Below are positions 6,649 to 12,864 of a DNA stretch of 40,426 bases, in pieces. The notes beneath the pieces are model-generated. The model was not told where the DNA came from and searched no databases. It saw nothing but the letters and a program-made list of their open reading frames with translations. The position numbers were made by a program, and so were the translations under genes. The stretch's first letter is position 1. Every line of letters begins with the position of its first letter. The stretch spans positions 1 to 40,426 of IMG/VR virus record IMGVR_UViG_3300021079_000018, one strand, 5' to 3'. Source of the stretch: a virus.

Positions 6649-6844
6649 AGTAAATGGACTGTATAGTAACGCAGAAGACATTACAGTAGTTGTAAATGGC
6701 AAATGTAATCACGCAGGCAAGTACGAAGAGGATCTAGACTATGGTTACGCAAGCACCAACCGTTCCGATTGGATAGATATATGGCAAAACACTTGGGTGT
6801 GCGATAAGTGCGACTGGACAAAACTAATTGAAGTAGAGGAATAA
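6638..6844 (+). CDS. Small protein with a possible zinc site
   Basis: The ATG at 6638 gives a 68-residue protein; an upstream in-frame extension to 6578 would lie entirely inside the previous gene and lacks a ribosome site. It contains CNH near residue 23 and a late CDKC pair in NTWVCDKCDWTK, a C-x-H...C-x2-C arrangement that could hold zinc. Tryptophan-rich C-terminal half. Function unknown. Confidence 0.7.
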   Translation: MKIEVNGLYSNAEDITVVVNGKCNHAGKYEEDLDYGYASTNRSDWIDIWQNTWVCDKCDWTKLIEVEE

Positions 6845-6848
6845 TAAA

Positions 6849-7097
6849 ATGAAACACTTAACAGTAAGCATAACAATTGGGACAATAATAGCAATTGGAA
6901 TAATAAGTAACGTAAGTTTGGCAACAGGTAGCGTAAAGCACGACTGGACACAAGGAGGTTTAGAAGTGAAGCCATATAACCAACAATGGATCGACATAAC
7001 CGAGCCTAACGACTTACAACCAGCGTTGGGCTATAAAGTATTACAGAACACAGTGAACCCAGAGAACATAACAACAACTAAATTAGAAATGAGATAA
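6849..7097 (+). CDS. Small exported or membrane-anchored protein
   Basis: An 82-residue protein with a clear N-terminal signal or anchor: Lys/His start, then a hydrophobic run (SITIGTIIAIGIISNVSLA) ending in small residues compatible with signal peptidase cleavage near ATGS. The mature part is short, polar and proline-containing. No lipobox cysteine. An early, exported phage protein could act at the cell surface, for example in superinfection exclusion; that is inference only. Confidence 0.7.
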   Translation: MKHLTVSITIGTIIAIGIISNVSLATGSVKHDWTQGGLEVKPYNQQWIDITEPNDLQPALGYKVLQNTVNPENITTTKLEMR

Positions 7098-7098
7098 A

Positions 7099-7317
7099 AT
7101 GAGTAAAACCGAAGACCGAAAAAGCAAAGCAATTTTTATAAACTTAACTGATGAAGAAGGCAGTAAACTTTACATAAAGTTAAACATACACCGAGTAGGA
7201 CTAGATATAACTTGGAAAGAATTTATGCTGTCTAGCCTAGGCAACTTCGTAGCAGAAACTGATACAGAGTTAGCCGATCAGATAATTCAATACATTGACA
7301 AAAAACAGGTAGCGTAG
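7099..7317 (+). CDS. Unknown small early protein
   Basis: A 72-residue protein starting one base after the previous stop. It has a basic N terminus (KTEDRKSKA), a beta-like segment (AIFINLTDEEGSKLYIKLN) and a C-terminal helix (ELADQIIQYIDKKQ). Nothing identifies a family. It is the last gene before the long gene-free structured region. Confidence 0.7.
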   Translation: MSKTEDRKSKAIFINLTDEEGSKLYIKLNIHRVGLDITWKEFMLSSLGNFVAETDTELADQIIQYIDKKQVA

Positions 7318-7320
7318 TAG

Positions 7321-7745
7321 ATTGTAGACAACTATTTGTATTGCGAAAATATAAATAGCCAGACAAAGTAAAAGACACCGTATCGTGGTGTCAGACGTGT
7401 ATTGCGATACACCAATTGTAGCGTAGATACATTATCTTGTCAATCCCTAAATAACTATTGGTGTTGTACAAGCACCGCAAGCATAGATTCTATGCCGACA
7501 ACAAAGATGTAAGCATTAAGTACAGACACAAATCTAGGCTCTGTTTACCCCCGCAACCTAGTCCCTCGCCTGTACTGAATAATAAAATAGTTTATCTATC
7601 ACGCAATCCCTAATACGAGGGAAATGGGGGTCTATTGGTTATAAATAAAAACTACCCCAAAAGAGATAACTAACAGGAAAGCTCTTGGTGGTAGGGGTAG
7701 TTATATATAGCTCCTAGCTACAACTGGAGGGAAAAGCTAAGAGCT
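7321..7745 (+). ncRNA. Candidate large structured noncoding RNA
   Basis: The stretch 7318-7843 holds no convincing gene but many complementary segments. Visible stems on the plus strand: GACACC/GGTGTC (7374/7387); GTGTAT-TGCG-ATACAC (7397-7412), which competes with ACACCAAT/ATTGGTGT (7409/7457); GCATAG-ATT-CTATGC (7481-7495); AGTACAG/CTGTACT (7519/7570) enclosing CTAGG/CCTAG (7534/7557). ACCCCC in that loop (7547) matches GGGGGT (7626), and TCCCTCG (7562) matches CGAGGGA (7616), giving apparent pseudoknots. Then AACTACCCC/GGGGTAGTT (7650/7694) encloses AAGAG/CTCTT, and AGCTCCTAGCT/AGCTAAGAGCT (7709/7735) follows. The last two loops expose AACAGGAAAG and ACTGGAGGG. I see no clear own promoter or intrinsic terminator. 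Size and complexity recall the ornate large RNAs of phages (GOLLD, ROOL), without claiming homology. The rest of the stretch (7746-7843) holds early promoter 3 and the leader of the next gene. Confidence 0.55.
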
Positions 7746-7781
7746 GTGTATAAGTATAGCAATAATTATGTTAGTTTACCA

Positions 7782-7810
7782 TTGACATATTATGCTATCA
7801 AGAGTATAGT
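7782..7810 (+). promoter_or_regulatory. Early promoter 3
   Basis: TTGACA (7782-7787), 17-base spacer, TATAGT (7805-7810). The spacer contains TATGCTATCA, also seen in promoter 2. The leader carries ACTAACTGGAGG before the ATG at 7844. It drives the recombination operon. Confidence 0.8.
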
Positions 7811-7843
7811 TAAAAGGTAATAAACTAACTGGAGGTTACAATT

Positions 7844-8122
7844 ATGAAAAAGAATAAAAAACTAACGGAGTTACTTGAATTAGCTAGTTTTCATATTAGT
7901 TACTGGGAGGGAGAGGGTGTTGGGCAGTACATAGAATACGCTGTAGATCACAAAGACTACAAAAGCCTAGAGCAGTACCTAAAAGAAAGTGCCAGAACAA
8001 TGTTTGATCTAGAATATAATCCTGATCCTATTGTAATTTCAGAAGATAGACTAGACTTGATTGGCAAAGATATATTCCCTAACGCTATCTGGATTGATCA
8101 AAGTGGAAGAGCACCGTTTTGA
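7844..8122 (+). CDS. Unknown protein, first gene of recombination operon
   Basis: A 92-residue protein behind a strong CTGGAGG ribosome site. Basic N terminus (KKNKK), then helical segments (LTELLELASFHI, YKSLEQYLKESARTMF) and a beta-like C terminus (PIVISEDRLDLIGKDIFP). No recognised domain. Its stop overlaps the TTG start of the nuclease gene, so the two are probably translated together. Confidence 0.8.
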   Translation: MKKNKKLTELLELASFHISYWEGEGVGQYIEYAVDHKDYKSLEQYLKESARTMFDLEYNPDPIVISEDRLDLIGKDIFPNAIWIDQSGRAPF

Positions 8123-8919
8123 GTGATTTATACAAAACAGGCGTTAGACAACTTATAGACGACTACCTAATAGATGAGTCTAAGAAAAAAAGAGACTACG
8201 GTAAATACTGGAGTGCTAGCTCTGCAGGGTACTGTATAAGAAGAAATATCTTTGAGAGGTTAAACGTACCACATACATCAGAAAACCCCCGACAACAGCG
8301 TGTATTTAGCGCAGGACACATTTTTCACACTTGGATACAAGACATAACTAAAAAAGCAGGCATATCTATTGCTAGTGAAGTAGAGCTACAAGACGAAGAC
8401 TTAATGGTGCGTGGGCATTTTGATGATCTGATACTGGTAGATGACCAACTTATTCTTTACGACTACAAAACAGTAAACAGCCGTAGTTTTATGTGGGCAA
8501 AGAAGAACGGCAACGCTATGAGCCACTTCCACCGCTTACAGCTTGGAACTTATATGTATATGCTTAGACAATACCTTGAGCAAAAAAATATGACCGAAGA
8601 CGGTGTAAAGATATTAAAGCGTATAGACCGCCATAACTATTTACTCAATAGCCTTACAGAAGCCCGCATACTAAAGATTGAAAAAGAGAACTTAATGATG
8701 ATGGAACAACATCTACTCTGGGACAAAGAACTAGAAACAGATGTTTTGGCTTATTGGACCAAACTAAACAAAGCGTGGAAGTCTAAAAAGCTACCAGAGT
8801 GTACTTGTGCGGACTTTGAGGGTGGTTTTATGGCTAAAGAACTATACAACCCATTTTTCTTTAATAACGAGCCCTGCTCAATAAATTGGTATCTAAAATG
8901 GAAAAAGGAAACTAAATGA
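8119..8919 (+). CDS. Cas4/RecB-like PD-(D/E)XK nuclease
   Basis: A 266-residue exonuclease-type protein, probably used for phage recombination or end processing. It has the full RecB-family motif set: histidine in GHIFHTW (H70), VRGHFDDLIL (Asp 102-103), the catalytic D-x-K in LYDYKT (D115, K117), and motif QLGTYMYML (Q141, Y145). A lone Cys (C39, GYCIRR) before the core and three late cysteines (C228, C230, C253) follow the Cas4/AddB plan in which one N-terminal and three C-terminal cysteines hold a 4Fe-4S cluster, although CTC spacing is unusual. The start is TTG, overlapping the upstream stop. SSB-like and NinG-like genes follow, completing a recombination module. Confidence 0.88.
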   Translation: MSDLYKTGVRQLIDDYLIDESKKKRDYGKYWSASSAGYCIRRNIFERLNVPHTSENPRQQRVFSAGHIFHTWIQDITKKAGISIASEVELQDEDLMVRGHFDDLILVDDQLILYDYKTVNSRSFMWAKKNGNAMSHFHRLQLGTYMYMLRQYLEQKNMTEDGVKILKRIDRHNYLLNSLTEARILKIEKENLMMMEQHLLWDKELETDVLAYWTKLNKAWKSKKLPECTCADFEGGFMAKELYNPFFFNNEPCSINWYLKWKKETK

Positions 8920-9245
8920 AACTTACAGAGCAAGTAGAGAACATTTTGAAGTATAGCAAAGCTTCTCGGAACTCGGACACAGAACTTACTCTTATTTATA
9001 TGGAAAAGTATGGTATTGTTTTGACAGAAGAACAGAAAGAGTTATACAGGTCAATGCCTAGCACGGACACAATAACTAGGATTAGGCGTAAACTACAAGA
9101 GCAGGGAAAGTACGAAGCCGATGAAGCAGTAAACGAATTCAGGTATCAGAAATTTAAAGACATAAGAAACAACATTACATTTATAGAGGACTCGGAACAA
9201 ATTTTAATAAGTCAAGGTTATAAAATAGCCCCTTGGGGCAGTTAG
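8916..9245 (+). CDS. Conserved phage protein of unknown function
   Basis: A 109-residue, helical, basic protein with the pattern ILKYSKASRNSDTELTLIYMEKYG...TITRIRRKLQEQGKY. I recognise this arrangement (ARNSD, then I-T-R-x-R-R-K-x-Q-E) from small proteins beside replication and recombination genes in phages of Gram-positive bacteria, but know no established activity. The basic helix suggests nucleic-acid binding. It overlaps both neighbours: ATGA with the nuclease upstream. Confidence 0.8.
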   Translation: MKLTEQVENILKYSKASRNSDTELTLIYMEKYGIVLTEEQKELYRSMPSTDTITRIRRKLQEQGKYEADEAVNEFRYQKFKDIRNNITFIEDSEQILISQGYKIAPWGS

Positions 9246-9253
9246 GAAACAAT

Positions 9254-9796
9254 ATGAGCATTTACAAAACATTTAAGCCAGCAGGTTCAGACGGAGGTCT
9301 ATACCTAAAAATACAAGACGGTGAAAGCGTAAAGATACGCATAGCGTCAGAGCCAGCGTTGTACACGCAGGAGTTTAATAACGATGGAGAAACGACTGTA
9401 TCTACAAAGTTTGCTTGGATAGTATGGAACAGGAACGAAAAGAAAGCTCAAGTCTATAGTGGCGGTAAGTCTATTTTTAATCAAATAGCTGACTTGTTTG
9501 ATGAGTGGGGAGAGCCGACTACTTTTGATCTAACTATTAAGCGTACAGGTGCTATGTTAGAAACACGCTACTCAGTTACCCCAGCACCTAAAAGCGTTGA
9601 TTTAACTATTGACGAGCAAAAAGACTGCAACAGCATAGACCTACTGAAAGCAACCAAAGGTTATTGGTTGAAAGACTTTGACCAGAACGGCAATCGTGTC
9701 CAAGAGAACGCTATACCAGAAGACCAAGTTTACGAAACAGAAGAAGACCTAGCACACGCAGTAAAAGATATGTTTTTTGAAACAGACGATAAATAA
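9254..9796 (+). CDS. Single-stranded DNA-binding-like protein
   Basis: A 180-residue protein starting at the ATG at 9254, five bases after TTAGGAAAC; an upstream extension to 9233 would lie within the previous gene. It has a predicted beta-rich core (GGLYLKIQDGESVKIRIASE, KFAWIVWNRNEKKAQVYSGG) and a strongly acidic tail (PEDQVYETEEDLAHAVKDMF...ETDDK), as in phage single-stranded DNA-binding proteins of the gp32/T7 gp2.5 kind. Aromatic residues in the core could stack on DNA. Its place between the nuclease and NinG-like genes supports a recombination or replication role. The assignment rests on pattern and context. Confidence 0.65.
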   Translation: MSIYKTFKPAGSDGGLYLKIQDGESVKIRIASEPALYTQEFNNDGETTVSTKFAWIVWNRNEKKAQVYSGGKSIFNQIADLFDEWGEPTTFDLTIKRTGAMLETRYSVTPAPKSVDLTIDEQKDCNSIDLLKATKGYWLKDFDQNGNRVQENAIPEDQVYETEEDLAHAVKDMFFETDDK

Positions 9797-9801
9797 CTTT
9801 T

Positions 9802-9969
9802 ATGCAAGCATTTTTTAATCTATTAGCAGTTATTGGAACATTTGGTACACTAATGATGGGATTAGCAATATACAATGATTATCAAGAAGTTAAAGACAAG
9901 CAAGAACAAAAGCACAAAAGCAAAGCCAACAGTAGCAAAGTTAAAAAAGCTGGCAGACGCAGAGTTTAG
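9802..9969 (+). CDS. Possible small membrane protein with basic tail
   Basis: A 55-residue frame with an N-terminal hydrophobic span (FFNLLAVIGTFGTLMMGLAI) and a highly basic tail (KHKSKANSSKVKKAGRRR). It overlaps the NinG-like gene by 95 bases in another frame, and the basic tail is read over that gene's lysine-rich start. It has no clear ribosome site. The alternative is that only its first part is used to load ribosomes onto the downstream gene. Confidence 0.4.
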   Translation: MQAFFNLLAVIGTFGTLMMGLAIYNDYQEVKDKQEQKHKSKANSSKVKKAGRRRV

Positions 9970-10312
9970 TAAATACATTCGATTGAGAGACTCCAAAAAT
10001 GGTTTAGCGGAGTGTATTACTTGTGGAGTAAAAAAGCCAATATCTCAGATACAAAATGGGCACTTTGTAAGCCGTAGAGTCAGTTTGCTGCGATATGATG
10101 AAGAGAACTGCAACGCCCAGTGTGTCGGTTGCAATATGTTTAAGCACGGAGACCTCTTTACTTATGCCCAGAACCTTGACCTAAAGTACGGAGACGGAAC
10201 AGCTAAAAAACTACACTACCAGAGATTTACTACCCACAAGTTTACTGCTGACGAATTAAATCAAGTAATACACGACGCAAGAGAAGCTATAAAGTTCTTG
10301 ACAAAAACATAA
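9875..10312 (+). CDS. ninG: NinG-like recombination protein (HNH/zinc)
   Basis: A 145-residue protein of the lambda NinG (Rap) type, which aids recombination by acting on branched DNA. The family signature is present: a zinc-binding pair in ECITCG (C47, C50), NGHFVSRR (H63), then a second cluster ENCNAQCVGCNMFKHGD (C79, C83, C86, H91) typical of its HNH-like fold. The lysine-rich N terminus suits DNA binding. The first ATG (9875) lies within the preceding small frame and has a poor ribosome site, so initiation by coupling is likely. Early promoter 4 starts inside its last codons. Confidence 0.85.
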   Translation: MIIKKLKTSKNKSTKAKPTVAKLKKLADAEFSKYIRLRDSKNGLAECITCGVKKPISQIQNGHFVSRRVSLLRYDEENCNAQCVGCNMFKHGDLFTYAQNLDLKYGDGTAKKLHYQRFTTHKFTADELNQVIHDAREAIKFLTKT

Positions 10313-10327
10313 ACACTATGCTATAAT
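10298..10327 (+). promoter_or_regulatory. Early promoter 4
   Basis: TTGACA (10298-10303), 18-base spacer ending in TGC (extended -10), TATAAT (10322-10327), the closest to consensus of the set. It serves 10360-10647; the leader has AACTAACAGGAAAGG. Confidence 0.85.
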
Positions 10328-10359
10328 GCTAAAGTCAATAACTAACAGGAAAGGACGCA

Positions 10360-10647
10360 ATGAAAAACAACAAAATTAACAAACGGTTTCATCAAGGCTT
10401 CGCATTATCAATACTGATATTGATTGTGATGATACCTGTAACTGGTCAGTATGTTCTATTGGGCATACAGTGGGCATTTGCTCAAATATTCATATATGGT
10501 GGGGCGGTAATATCTGTACCTGCAACATATGTAATAGTGTATGTTCTATACTTCGGGTTGCGTGGGCAGGGAGTTAAAATACCTAAAAGGGAGTTAAATC
10601 CCCTAAAAGGTAAAACCCACAAAGCTGGACGGTTCATAGAAGTTTAA
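10360..10647 (+). CDS. Membrane protein, two helices
   Basis: A 95-residue protein with a basic N terminus (NNKINKRFHQ), two hydrophobic spans (FALSILILIVMIPVT and a longer one from about residue 45 to 68) and a lysine-rich cytosolic tail. It has its own strong promoter and an AGGAAAGG ribosome site, so it may be needed in quantity early in infection. A membrane-acting takeover or exclusion role is possible; the sequence does not specify. Confidence 0.75.
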   Translation: MKNNKINKRFHQGFALSILILIVMIPVTGQYVLLGIQWAFAQIFIYGGAVISVPATYVIVYVLYFGLRGQGVKIPKRELNPLKGKTHKAGRFIEV

Positions 10648-10732
10648 CTATGCTTGACAAGTTTACTCTCAAATACGAAATGCTTAAGACCGACCCCAAA
10701 TATAGATAATAATAATCTGCTTGAGAAACTAC

Positions 10733-10761
10733 TTGACAAAATAAAGCGTAGCCTGTATATT
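10733..10761 (+). promoter_or_regulatory. Early promoter 5
   Basis: TTGACA (10733-10738), 17-base spacer, TATATT (10756-10761). The leader carries ATTAACAGGAAAGG before the ATG at 10793. Confidence 0.75.
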
Positions 10762-10792
10762 AAACATATTCATTAACAGGAAAGGCAACACA

Positions 10793-10960
10793 ATGATAGA
10801 GTTTCCAGAAGTAAATAAACTCCCAGTGCTTGATTTACCAAGTGGGGAAGAAATGTTTCTGATGCTAGATCACGATTTACCATTAATAAGTCAGCTAAGA
10901 GTCGTAGCCAACTTTATGATATGGCAATCTAATAAACTAAACGAAGAAGAACAGCTGTGA
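10793..10960 (+). CDS. Unknown 55-residue protein
   Basis: An acidic small protein directly downstream of early promoter 5 with an AGGAAAGG site nine bases before its ATG. It looks like a loop-rich N terminus (EFPEVNKLPVLDLPSGEE) and one helix (LISQLRVVANFMIWQSNKL). Its TGA overlaps the GTG start of the next gene. No family recognised. Confidence 0.7.
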   Translation: MIEFPEVNKLPVLDLPSGEEMFLMLDHDLPLISQLRVVANFMIWQSNKLNEEEQL

Positions 10961-11115
10961 ACAAACTACAATCCTTACACGAATTACTTAAAAAGAACTT
11001 GGGGTTTGAAGAGATAATAGAACTGATTGGATTACTTTCTAGTGACTTAGAAATTCAATCACAAGAGCTTCTGAAAGAAACTATAGCAAAGACAATTAAA
11101 CTAAAAGGAGAATAG
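10957..11115 (+). CDS. Unknown 52-residue helical protein
   Basis: A GTG-start frame coupled to the preceding gene (GTGA overlap). The product is two amphipathic helices (LQSLHELLKKNLGFEEIIELIG and LEIQSQELLKETIAKTI), leucine-rich and likely oligomeric. No recognised family. AAGGAGAATAG at its end supplies the ribosome site for the next gene. Confidence 0.65.
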   Translation: MNKLQSLHELLKKNLGFEEIIELIGLLSSDLEIQSQELLKETIAKTIKLKGE

Positions 11116-11117
11116 AG

Positions 11118-11300
11118 ATGAATGGAACAGTTGTAATATTTGCAATAATATGGGGAGTTGTCTGTTATGACATGGCAGAGAAGAGAAACCGTAGTCCAAT
11201 ACTAGGTTTGATAGGTGGACTACTGTTCGGGCTATTAGCAGTAATCTATTACTGGCTTGCAGGTGAAAGAGTAGACAATGTAACTAAGAAAGGAAGATAA
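11118..11300 (+). CDS. Small membrane protein, two helices
   Basis: A 60-residue protein with two hydrophobic spans (TVVIFAIIWGVVCYDMA and ILGLIGGLLFGLLAVIYYW) separated by a basic loop (EKRNRSP), and a basic tail. The ATG follows AAGGAGAATAG. The sequence resembles many short two-span membrane proteins of phages and hosts; function unknown. Confidence 0.75.
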   Translation: MNGTVVIFAIIWGVVCYDMAEKRNRSPILGLIGGLLFGLLAVIYYWLAGERVDNVTKKGR

Positions 11301-11304
11301 GTAT

Positions 11305-11502
11305 ATGTCAGGGAACAAAGAAGGTGGTCTGAAAGCCGCAGAAACTAACAAAAAAAACCACGGTGAAGGATTTTACGCAAGAATTGGTGCTATTGGTGGC
11401 AAACTAGGCACGACTGGTGGCTTTTACGCCAACAGAGAACTAGCTAAAGAAGCTGGACGCAAAGGTGGTATGAAGAGTAAACGTGGACCAATAATAAAAT
11501 AA
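11305..11502 (+). CDS. Glycine/lysine-rich KGG-repeat protein
   Basis: A 65-residue basic, glycine-rich protein with spaced GGK/KGG motifs: KEGGLKAAETNKKNHGEGFYARIGAIGGK, then TGGFYANRELAKEAGRKGG and a KRG end. The plan (N-K-K-x-x-G-x-x-F-Y-x-x-I-G-x-x-G-G) is widespread in phages and related to the KGG repeats of stress proteins. It is probably disordered and nucleic-acid binding; the exact role is not established. It follows four bases after the previous stop. Confidence 0.75.
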   Translation: MSGNKEGGLKAAETNKKNHGEGFYARIGAIGGKLGTTGGFYANRELAKEAGRKGGMKSKRGPIIK

Positions 11503-11592
11503 ACAGTTGGTGCTTGTACCCTCCCAGACGCAAGCTAAGTGTATCGATAAGGTAGACAGCCAACATAAACCCTTATAATTTATAAAAACTGT

Positions 11593-11838
11593 ATGCGAAC
11601 GATCACTGAAATAGAACACACAAAGACTTGGACTAGATATGGTGTAGTACATTATAGAACATACGCTATCCTAGACAATCAAGACGAAGCCATTGGTTAT
11701 GGGCAATTCAAAGTAGGCGACAAGGTGGAGTCGTGGTTCAATGATAAGTGGGATTACCTACAAATGAAAAAACCTAAAACCCTAAAACCTGCAACCAGTG
11801 ATAGCCAGCATACAGATACAATAGAACATACATTGTAA
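11593..11838 (+). CDS. Unknown small protein, last early gene
   Basis: An 81-residue protein with a beta-like N-terminal half (TRYGVVHYRTYAILDNQDEAIGYGQFKVGDKVESWF), suggesting an SH3- or KOW-like barrel, and a disordered tail. It has no Shine-Dalgarno site; a TATAAT lies at 11574-11579, so transcription could start close to the ATG. The 90-base leader can pair GTTGG with CCAAC and GCTTG with CAAGC. It converges with the late operon; no clear terminator is visible at 11839-11898. Confidence 0.65.
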   Translation: MRTITEIEHTKTWTRYGVVHYRTYAILDNQDEAIGYGQFKVGDKVESWFNDKWDYLQMKKPKTLKPATSDSQHTDTIEHTL

Positions 11839-11898
11839 ATGCACCTGCTAGAAAACTAATAAATAATTTCATAGTTAATCTTTAGTTAAACCTTTCCG

Positions 11899-12330
11899 TT
11901 AAGTTTCCCAATCATCAGGTATTTCAATTATGCTATCTTCCATAAGTTGGTTCATCACAAACTCTGCTACCTGTCTGCCTGGATACTTACTATAAACCAA
12001 AGTTACTTCGTTACCTGCTTCGTCTAATAGTTCATCAAATACTTCGCTACCTAAATCATTTCTACTGTACCAAAAGTCACCATATTCATCTCTGGGGTCG
12101 GTTATAACCATACAGTCAAATGCTGGATCGGTATCGTTAATATAAAATGCACAGGTGTCTTGGGTCATTTGTATAGATAGCTCGCCTAGCCTATCTACGG
12201 TGTGTGCAAACATATGCCAGTTATCTTTTTCGTGTGTAGCCATATACTTTTCGTGCCAGTTAATCCCAGAATAAATAGGAATATAATTTCTAGGCGATTC
12301 TTCTTCAAAACTAAAATCCATTGTTGCCAT
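11899..12330 (-). CDS. Unknown acidic protein, end of late operon
   Basis: A 143-residue acidic protein. The frame is open upstream to 12414 but that part lies inside the metallopeptidase gene; the ATG at 12330 is preceded by AGAGGTTACG and is chosen. It has tryptophan and aspartate-rich segments (YSGINWHEKYMATHEKDNWH, DPRDEYGDFWYSRND), looks globular and cytosolic, and matches no family I know. It is the last gene of the long leftward unit. Confidence 0.7.
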   Translation of the reverse strand: MATMDFSFEEESPRNYIPIYSGINWHEKYMATHEKDNWHMFAHTVDRLGELSIQMTQDTCAFYINDTDPAFDCMVITDPRDEYGDFWYSRNDLGSEVFDELLDEAGNEVTLVYSKYPGRQVAEFVMNQLMEDSIIEIPDDWET

Positions 12331-12733
12331 CGTAACCTCTTCTTGCAGACAACAATGCCCTAGCAATACCTTCTGTAACGTATTCTGAGAGCTTCTCGTG
12401 CTTGTTTGGTACAAAATCCTGTATAGGTGCTAATGCTACATGGACAAGCTCGTGTACTACGGTATCTTCCAGTGCGTCAGATTCTAGTTCCCTAGCGTTA
12501 GGCAGATACCATGTAATAGTTGATTCCCTGTATTGCCACTGAGTAGTTGCTTCTGCTATTGTTTCTGGATTTTCTTCGCTTACTTCGCTGACAAACTCGT
12601 GTTTAATAATAAAGTGAGATAGGTCCATAATTCTTTGCCATCGGTCTGCATAAGATATTATCTCTTTTGTTACTGGTGGTTTCCAGCCTATTGGATTGCC
12701 TTCTTCATCCCTTGTTATGCGTATTTTTTCCAT
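12311..12733 (-). CDS. Small zinc metallopeptidase-like protein
   Basis: A 140-residue protein with a zincin motif HELVH (residues 94-98) in VVHELVHVAL and a downstream glutamate (YVTEGIARAL, E121) in the right place for a third zinc ligand. Short gluzincin-like proteins of this kind occur in phages, and the same fold is used by ImmA/IrrE-type peptidases that cut repressors. No DNA-binding domain is attached. Its target is unknown. The ATG overlaps the upstream stop (TAATG). Confidence 0.75.
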   Translation of the reverse strand: MEKIRITRDEEGNPIGWKPPVTKEIISYADRWQRIMDLSHFIIKHEFVSEVSEENPETIAEATTQWQYRESTITWYLPNARELESDALEDTVVHELVHVALAPIQDFVPNKHEKLSEYVTEGIARALLSARRGYDGNNGF

Positions 12734-12864
12734 TACTTGTCCTTGAAATGTATTACATCACCTATAATCTTGGTAATAATTCCAATTATACGCTTACCGT
12801 TTTGTACTACGACAATAGTGTCATGTACTTTTAACTTTTCAACCTTTTTTGTCGTATCATTCAT
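12733..12864 (-). CDS. Unknown 43-residue protein
   Basis: A small basic frame (MNDTTKKVEKLKVHD...) coupled at both ends: it overlaps the previous gene by eight bases and its TAA overlaps the next ATG. It reads as a small beta barrel (DTIVVVQNGKRIIGIITKIIGDVIHFKD), like an Sm- or KOW-type fold, which could bind nucleic acid. This is supported by pattern and coupling only. Confidence 0.65.
   Translation of the reverse strand: MNDTTKKVEKLKVHDTIVVVQNGKRIIGIITKIIGDVIHFKDK

Noticed and set aside
7374-7412. Hairpins in the gene-free region considered as part of a CRISPR array
   Set aside because: There are no regularly spaced direct repeats; the only direct repeat (CAATCCCTAA) occurs twice, 163 bases apart.
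7318-7843. tRNA or tmRNA in the gene-free region
   Set aside because: I see no cloverleaf with a TTCGA-type T-loop or CCA-type end anywhere in it.
8119-8919. True CRISPR Cas4
   Set aside because: No other cas gene or repeat array is present; this is the stand-alone phage nuclease type.
10650-10709. A 19-codon ATG frame (MLDKFTLKYEM...) between 10647 and early promoter 5
   Set aside because: Very short, no ribosome site and no coupling to a neighbour; indistinguishable from chance.
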